The translations under genes were made by a program, and so were the position numbers. A stretch of 5,688 nucleotides of DNA from Halieaceae bacterium UBA3479 (lineage in GTDB: Bacteria > Pseudomonadota > Gammaproteobacteria > Pseudomonadales > Halieaceae). Positions 1 through 3,176 of this stretch are shown in pieces. The DNA lies in the NCBI GenBank assembly GCA_002377985.1, contig DFQW01000063.1, forward strand, positions 19,255 through 24,942, in the 5' to 3' direction. The notes beneath the pieces were generated by a model. That model searched no databases and was not told the DNA's origin. It saw nothing but the letters and a program-made list of their open reading frames with translations. The number at the start of each line of letters is the position of its first letter. The stretch's first letter is position 1.

Positions 1-5
1 GTTAT

Positions 6-497
6 ATGAACAATTCACAACCTGAATTGGATCGATTGGATCATCGAATCCTGCAGCTGTTGCAAGTGGATGCGGGGCTCAGCAATCTGGAGTTGGCGGA
101 GCGGGTTGGGCTATCGCCCACCCCGTGCGCGAGACGAGTAAAACGGCTCATTGCCGAGGGCGTGATTACGCGGCAGGTCGCGATGGTGGATCCGAAAAAA
201 CTGGGGCTGAATCTCACGGCTCATATCAGCGTGACCATGGACCGGCATACGCCTGATCGCTTCAGCCTTTTTGAACAGATGGTCTCGGAACTGCCCGAAG
301 TGGTTGACTGCTGCGTAGTAACCGGCCAAAGCGCCGACTACCTCCTGAAAGCGGTCGTGCGGGACATGGCCCACTATGAGCAATTTTTATTGGGAAAACT
401 GACTCGAATCGAGGGTGTAACAGGCGTTCACTCTAGTTTTGAACTGCGCCGCGTAGTCACACGCACCGCCGTGTCCGCCCCCGAAGCCGGCCGCTAA
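6..497 (+). CDS. Lrp/AsnC-family transcriptional regulator
   Basis: A 163-residue cytoplasmic DNA-binding regulator of the leucine-responsive (feast/famine) family, whose members bind DNA as dimers or octamers and usually sense amino acids. The N-terminal winged HTH spans about residues 8-66. It has the family pattern of L28-V34 (first helix), the turn at GLSPTPC (35-41) and the recognition helix through RRVKRL (43-48), followed by EGVI. The C-terminal RAM ligand-binding/oligomerisation domain spans about 70-150 and carries the signatures GQSADYLLK (107-115) and GVHSSFELRRV near its end. Length is typical of the family (150-165). The ATG is only five bases from the window edge, so the ribosome binding site and promoter are not visible. 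The gene converges on dsbA with overlapping stop codons. The family assignment is firm. The effector and targets cannot be read from the sequence, and I do not assign it to lrp, asnC or bkdR. Confidence 0.93.
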   Translation: MNNSQPELDRLDHRILQLLQVDAGLSNLELAERVGLSPTPCARRVKRLIAEGVITRQVAMVDPKKLGLNLTAHISVTMDRHTPDRFSLFEQMVSELPEVVDCCVVTGQSADYLLKAVVRDMAHYEQFLLGKLTRIEGVTGVHSSFELRRVVTRTAVSAPEAGR

Positions 498-1150
498 CGG
501 GCGGCGAGTTCTTTCTCGACCAGATGCCGGGCAATGTCCAGCATATTGGTCTGGTTGCCCGCGCCGCGGGTTTCGATGAGGTATTTACCTGCAACCATCA
601 AGGTCGGCGTCCCTGACACCTTGGCTGAACGCGCGCGCGAGTCGGCCTGCCTCACCTGAGAATCAACGCCAAAGGAGTCGAAGGCCTGGTCGAACTTGTC
701 AGGATCGACGCCGTTATCTTCGAACAGATCGCGCAGCTCCAGACGGGATACCAAACGCTTACGCTGCACGTGCATGGCATCAAAAATAACGGGATGCATC
801 ACGGCTTTGACTCCCAGCACCTCTGCAATATAAAACGCCTTCGCATGCATTCTCATCGGGTCGTTCCAGACAGCGGGTGATGGCTGAACCACGGCACCCT
901 CGGGTAGCTGCTTTCCCCAGGCAGTGAGCATCGGTTCGAAGGTATAGCAATGCCCGCAGCCGTACCAAAAAAATTCGGTGACAACGACATCGTCTGATTT
1001 TCCGACGGCAACGGGGGGGGTGATGACTTGATAATGCTGTCCCTCCACCCACCGCTCTTCCGCCGTTAGACGAAAGCTAACGGTCGCACTGAGTACCGCA
1101 GTGAGTGCGAGCAAATAAAAGGTGTTGAAACGCAGATACATAAAAGACAT
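494..1150 (-). CDS. dsbA: Periplasmic thiol:disulfide oxidoreductase DsbA
   Basis: 218 residues. DsbA inserts disulfide bonds into newly exported periplasmic proteins and is reoxidised by the membrane protein DsbB. A signal peptide is visible: a hydrophobic stretch at about residues 11-25, with likely cleavage near LTA/EE (30-31). The mature part starts with the DsbA-type EGQHYQVI. The thioredoxin-fold active site is CGHC at 65-68 inside FFWYGCGHCYTFEP, the dipeptide of classical DsbA. An alpha-helical insertion follows, and the cis-proline loop SGTPT puts P182 opposite the active site. Length matches the family (about 205-220). I chose the ATG at 1150 because AAGGAGG lies 8 nt upstream; an in-frame ATG three codons later is too far from it. 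The gene is last in a run of three codirectional genes, 63 bp after cytochrome c4. A run of eight C on the coding strand lies at codons 44-46. Confidence 0.96.
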   Translation of the reverse strand: MSFMYLRFNTFYLLALTAVLSATVSFRLTAEERWVEGQHYQVITPPVAVGKSDDVVVTEFFWYGCGHCYTFEPMLTAWGKQLPEGAVVQPSPAVWNDPMRMHAKAFYIAEVLGVKAVMHPVIFDAMHVQRKRLVSRLELRDLFEDNGVDPDKFDQAFDSFGVDSQVRQADSRARSAKVSGTPTLMVAGKYLIETRGAGNQTNMLDIARHLVEKELAAR

Positions 1151-1158
1151 AGGTTATC

Positions 1159-1165
1159 CCTCCTT
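1159..1165 (-). promoter_or_regulatory. Strong Shine-Dalgarno site of dsbA
   Basis: The minus strand reads AAGGAGG here, a near-full match to the anti-Shine-Dalgarno sequence, with an 8-nt spacer to the ATG at 1150. It decides between two nearby in-frame ATG codons (1150 and 1141). It is much stronger than the sites of the upstream cytochrome genes, which suggests dsbA is translated efficiently even when distal in the transcript. Confidence 0.85.
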
Positions 1166-1196
1166 GGAACGTGCTCTTACATTCTCAGCCCCAGCG

Positions 1197-1212
1197 CAGC
1201 GCCTCAGCGCTG
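1197..1212. repeat. Small GC-rich hairpin between cytochrome c4 and dsbA
   Basis: CAGCGC and GCGCTG form a perfect 6-bp inverted repeat with a 4-nt loop, ending just after the cytochrome c4 stop codon. It overlaps the perfect 10-bp palindrome TCAGCGCTGA at 1204-1213. No T run follows on the minus strand, so it does not look like a classical intrinsic terminator. It could be a weak pause or an mRNA-end stabiliser between the two cistrons. The repeat is seen directly; the role is inference. Confidence 0.4.
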
Positions 1213-1213
1213 A

Positions 1214-1864
1214 TCAGGGAGTAGGTTGCAAACCGGCAATATAACTTGCGACCGCGTCGATCTCCATATCGCTCATGCGGAACGCTGTGGTGCGCATGAT
1301 CTTTGCGTCGCCCCCATTGGTGCGACCCGCAGGATCCTCGTAACCCTTGCGGAACATCTTCAGCTGTGCCGCGATGTAATCCGCGTGTTGACCGCCCAGT
1401 GCTGGATAACCCGCCGGACCGTTGCCATTCCCGGTCGGGCTATGGCAACCCGAACAGGCGGGTACCTGCCGCTCGGCGATGCCCGCAAGATAAACCTTGC
1501 GGCCCAAGTTAACTTTGTCTGGATCGGCACTGCTCCCTGTGCGGGGCTGAGCGGTATAAAAAGCAGCGATGTCAGATAGGTCATCGTCGGTCATGTTATC
1601 GACCTGACCCGCCATCAGTGCAACCGGGCGCCGGCCGTCACGTATATCCTTCATTTGCTTGAGCAGATACTTATGCCCAAGACCCGCGAGCTTCGGGAAA
1701 GTCGGTGCTGCACTGTTGCCATCGACTCCATGACAGGCGACACAGGTGGCGGCTTTCGCCTGACCCGCCTCAACGTCGCCACCAGAGGCCAGCGCAGCCG
1801 AAGTGGCCAACAGCGATAGTAATGCCGTAAAGCCAAGTGTTTTTTTCTTCACTAACTGGCGCAT
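1214..1864 (-). CDS. Dihaem cytochrome c4
   Basis: 216 residues from the chosen ATG. Cytochrome c4 is a periplasmic, usually membrane-associated electron carrier with two fused cytochrome c domains; in related bacteria it passes electrons towards terminal oxidases such as cbb3. The signal peptide starts MRQLVKKK, followed by a hydrophobic core and likely cleavage after ALA at 24-26. Haem motifs are CVACH (41-45) and CSGCH (137-141). The two halves are clearly homologous. Probable distal haem ligands are M84 and M190, each 8 residues before the similar helices MTDDDLSDIAAFY and MSDMEIDAVASYI. Length fits c4 proteins (about 200-215). An in-frame TTG at 1906 would add 14 residues before the signal peptide. 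It has the purine-rich AAAGGGGG 7 nt upstream, whereas the ATG has only a weak GGGA. I prefer the ATG because it gives a normal signal peptide. The gene is middle of the c5-c4-dsbA run. Confidence 0.94.
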   Translation of the reverse strand: MRQLVKKKTLGFTALLSLLATSAALASGGDVEAGQAKAATCVACHGVDGNSAAPTFPKLAGLGHKYLLKQMKDIRDGRRPVALMAGQVDNMTDDDLSDIAAFYTAQPRTGSSADPDKVNLGRKVYLAGIAERQVPACSGCHSPTGNGNGPAGYPALGGQHADYIAAQLKMFRKGYEDPAGRTNGGDAKIMRTTAFRMSDMEIDAVASYIAGLQPTP

Positions 1865-1940
1865 AGAATGTCCCGTCGCTCTGTGGAGTCTGTGTGCGTT
1901 ATGCAATCACAGGCCCCCTTTATATTTCAATGGTGAATGC

Positions 1941-2258
1941 TTACTGCGCCGTCGCCATATAGGTGATCAACGCTGCGTAATCTTCATCACTACAGCTGTT
2001 GCACAACCCGCCGGGGGGCATGGCGTTGAGGCCATTGCGAACCGACGCCACGAGCACGTCCATACCTTTCTCCAGCCGAGGTGCCCACGCGTCGGCATTA
2101 CCAGTAGCAGGCGCACCCGCCACACCCACAGCGTGACAGGCACCGCACGAGGCGGCGTATTGGGGCGGCGGGTCCCCGGCAAGTGCCGCCGGTGCTGCAA
2201 GGGCGGCCATGGTAGCTACCAACAGGACCTTATTGCGAATGAATGTCATAGATTTCAT
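1941..2258 (-). CDS. Monohaem cytochrome c5-like protein
   Basis: 105 residues. A small exported class I cytochrome c, presumably a periplasmic electron carrier working with the adjacent cytochrome c4. A signal peptide occupies residues 1-27, with cleavage after ALA. The haem site is CGACH (38-42). The likely distal ligand is M80 in NAMPPGG. The CNSC motif at 86-89, followed by SDEDYAALITYM, is the extra cysteine pair characteristic of the cytochrome c5 family, which forms a disulfide there. DsbA, encoded two genes downstream, is a plausible catalyst of that bond (inference). Start choice: GAGAGGG at 2266-2272 lies 7 nt before the ATG at 2258 but only 1 nt before another in-frame ATG at 2264, so I use 2258; the alternative adds two residues. 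The gene is first of three codirectional genes and is separated from cytochrome c4 by 76 bp. Confidence 0.92.
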   Translation of the reverse strand: MKSMTFIRNKVLLVATMAALAAPAALAGDPPPQYAASCGACHAVGVAGAPATGNADAWAPRLEKGMDVLVASVRNGLNAMPPGGLCNSCSDEDYAALITYMATAQ

Positions 2259-2265
2259 GGTCATA

Positions 2266-2272
2266 CCCTCTC
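2266..2272 (-). promoter_or_regulatory. Ribosome binding site deciding the cytochrome c5 start
   Basis: The minus strand reads GAGAGGG. Two in-frame ATG codons follow, at 2264 (1-nt spacer, too close) and 2258 (7-nt spacer, normal). This site therefore supports initiation at 2258. Confidence 0.6.
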
Positions 2273-2330
2273 ACTAAATCAAACCGTGTTCTTCTCGGCG
2301 AAAACCATCGCCTTCCCAGCATCGCGTCCT

Positions 2331-2350
2331 GCTTTTACGAAGTAAAAAGC
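2331..2350. repeat. AT-rich near-palindrome in the cytochrome operon leader
   Basis: The sequence is GCTTTTACGAAGTAAAAAGC. The core TTTTAC-GAA-GTAAAA is a perfect inverted repeat with a 3-nt centre, and the flanking GC/GC extends it if one extra A is allowed to bulge. In DNA it resembles an operator for a dimeric repressor. In minus-strand RNA it would form a short hairpin that takes in the five-U run at 2344-2348. I do not recognise the half-site as that of a known regulator. The structure is visible; the function is unknown. Confidence 0.5.
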
Positions 2351-2389
2351 GCGGCGGCTCGGGTGCCCAAACGCTATTTTTTGCCGCCG
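2344..2389 (-). terminator. Candidate intrinsic terminator / attenuator hairpin in the leader
   Basis: On the minus strand CGGCGGC (2383-2389) and GCCGCCG (2352-2358) form a perfect 7-bp GC-only stem around a 24-nt loop. Three bases (CGC) later comes a run of five T (2344-2348). The long loop and the gap before the T run make it weaker than a textbook terminator. It lies about 90-140 nt into the predicted cytochrome c5 leader, so it would act as an attenuator or as the 3' end of a small RNA. The upstream hairpin at 2384-2416 uses the same CGGCGG, so the two are mutually exclusive. Confidence 0.35.
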
Positions 2390-2416
2390 ACCTTAAGACT
2401 AACTTAAGCGCGGCGG
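2384..2416. repeat. 14-bp inverted repeat with CTTAAG arms
   Basis: The left arm is CCGCCG-AC-CTTAAG and the right arm CTTAAG-CG-CGGCGG, separated by ACTAA. Twelve of 14 positions pair, the two mismatches being adjacent in mid-stem. As RNA it would be a stable hairpin with a 5-nt loop and a small internal loop; as DNA it could be a protein-binding site. Its right arm contains AAGCGCGGCGG (2406-2416), repeated exactly at 2347-2357. No T run follows it on either strand, so it is not itself a terminator. Confidence 0.6.
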
Positions 2417-2450
2417 TGGTAATTTTGGCACCGATTCACATTGCTCGGAC

Positions 2451-2470
2451 AGCGACTTTATGGGGTCGCT
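2451..2470. repeat. Inverted repeat near the predicted leader 5' end
   Basis: AGCGAC (2451-2456) and GTCGCT (2465-2470) are perfect inverted copies around an 8-nt AT-rich centre. On the minus strand this would be a hairpin starting about 10 nt after the predicted transcription start. An alternative 5-bp stem, CGCTC with GAGCG just 5' of it in the minus-strand RNA, competes for the same bases. The repeat is short and could be chance. Confidence 0.35.
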
Positions 2471-2485
2471 CCGTGGCGAGCGTGG

Positions 2486-2494
2486 CATTATAGA
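2486..2494 (+). promoter_or_regulatory. Weak candidate -10 region for engB
   Basis: On the plus strand CATTATAGA contains 4/6 matches to TATAAT (CATTAT or TATAGA). It would place transcription start about 20-25 nt before the engB ATG. No good -35 is present at 16-18 bp. It overlaps the stronger minus-strand -10, so if real the two promoters would exclude each other. I rate it as possible only. Confidence 0.25.
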
Positions 2495-2514
2495 CGTTCC
2501 GTGTCCGGGCACAA
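2487..2514 (-). promoter_or_regulatory. Predicted sigma70-type promoter of the cytochrome c5-c4-dsbA genes
   Basis: The minus strand carries a perfect TATAAT at 2492-2487. Sixteen bases upstream is TTGTGC (2514-2509), a 3/6 match to the -35 consensus; a 17-bp spacer gives TTTGTG instead. The predicted start is near 2480, giving a cytochrome c5 leader of about 220 nt. The DNA further upstream is AT-rich and runs over the engB start codon. The -10 is convincing and the -35 is weak. The same ATTATA segment, read on the plus strand, may serve engB. Confidence 0.55.
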
Positions 2515-2522
2515 ATCGTAAA

Positions 2523-3173
2523 ATGAATGACCTCAGCGCCGCACCGTCACCCGCCAACTTTCGTAACGCCGCTTTTTTACAGAGCGCGAGCGCGATCGAA
2601 AATGCCCCCGCCGACCTCGGCTGGGAAGTGGCCTTTGCCGGCAGATCCAATTCCGGAAAATCCAGTGCAATCAATAAACTCACCGGACAAAACAAGCTCG
2701 CCCGGACCTCGCGGACCCCGGGGCGGACGCAGCTGATTAACTTTTTTGCACTCAGCGATTGCCAACGACTGGTCGACCTGCCCGGTTATGGATTTGCCAA
2801 GGTGCCGCTGGCGGTAAAGAAAAAATGGAATCAGCAGTTGGAGCGGTATCTTCAGCATCGGCAAAGCCTCCGCGGCTTGGTGATGTTGATGGACATCAGA
2901 CATCCATTGACGGAGCCCGACCAGCAGATGCTGGGCTGGGCGATAACCGCCGCTATGCCGGTGCATATTCTTTTGACCAAGGCGGACAAGCTGAAACGGG
3001 GGCCGGCACAAAACACGCTGCTATCGGTCCGCAAGCAGCTCTCTGCCCACGCCGAGTTAGTGAGTGTGCAGCTCTTTTCCGCTTTGAAAGGCGTTGGCGT
3101 TGAAGAACTCGGGCGCCAGTTGAATCAGTGGCTCACCGATGAATCCGTGCTCGAGGCTGACGAGTCGCCTTAG
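2523..3173 (+). CDS. engB: Ribosome-assembly GTPase EngB (YihA/YsxC)
   Basis: 216 residues. An essential, cytoplasmic TRAFAC-class GTPase needed for late assembly of the large ribosomal subunit. All G motifs are present: G1 GRSNSGKS (40-47), the switch region [14 protein letters not shown] (62-75), G3 DLPGYGFA (85-92), G4 TKAD (152-155) and G5 SALKG (186-190). The family-specific [10 protein letters not shown] and [11 protein letters not shown] segments also match. Length fits the family (about 195-220). An in-frame ATG at 2460 would add 21 residues without family resemblance and would sit upstream of the -10-like sequence, so I use the ATG at 2523, just before the family-typical [11 protein letters not shown]. 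No clear Shine-Dalgarno precedes it. engB is divergent from the cytochrome genes and ends 3 bp from the polA stop, a conserved gammaproteobacterial pairing. Confidence 0.95.
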   Translation: MNDLSAAPSPANFRNAAFLQSASAIENAPADLGWEVAFAGRSNSGKSSAINKLTGQNKLARTSRTPGRTQLINFFALSDCQRLVDLPGYGFAKVPLAVKKKWNQQLERYLQHRQSLRGLVMLMDIRHPLTEPDQQMLGWAITAAMPVHILLTKADKLKRGPAQNTLLSVRKQLSAHAELVSVQLFSALKGVGVEELGRQLNQWLTDESVLEADESP

Positions 3174-3176
3174 CGT

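Noticed and set aside
111..383. A 90-codon minus-strand frame inside the Lrp-family gene
   Set aside because: Antisense to the conserved HTH and RAM domain; no independent support.
2270..2285. FNR/Anr-like half-site TTGAT before cytochrome c5
   Set aside because: On the minus strand TTGAT is present, but the second half needed for TTGAT-N4-ATCAA is absent (TGAGA instead), and the position coincides with the ribosome binding site.
1803..2345. A 180-codon plus-strand open frame across the cytochrome c5 gene and its flanks
   Set aside because: It covers the whole c5 gene in antisense plus two intergenic regions, has low-complexity, domain-free translation, and no ribosome binding site supports it.
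2384..2416. Inverted repeat as a terminator for engB or for the cytochrome operon
   Set aside because: It lies between divergent genes, not at a gene end, and neither strand has a T run directly after it; the only nearby plus-strand T run (2377-2382) is 5' of the hairpin.
2460..2522. Upstream ATG extending EngB by 21 residues
   Set aside because: The extension has no family resemblance and would overlap the predicted divergent promoter; the ATG at 2523 gives the usual EngB N-terminus and length.
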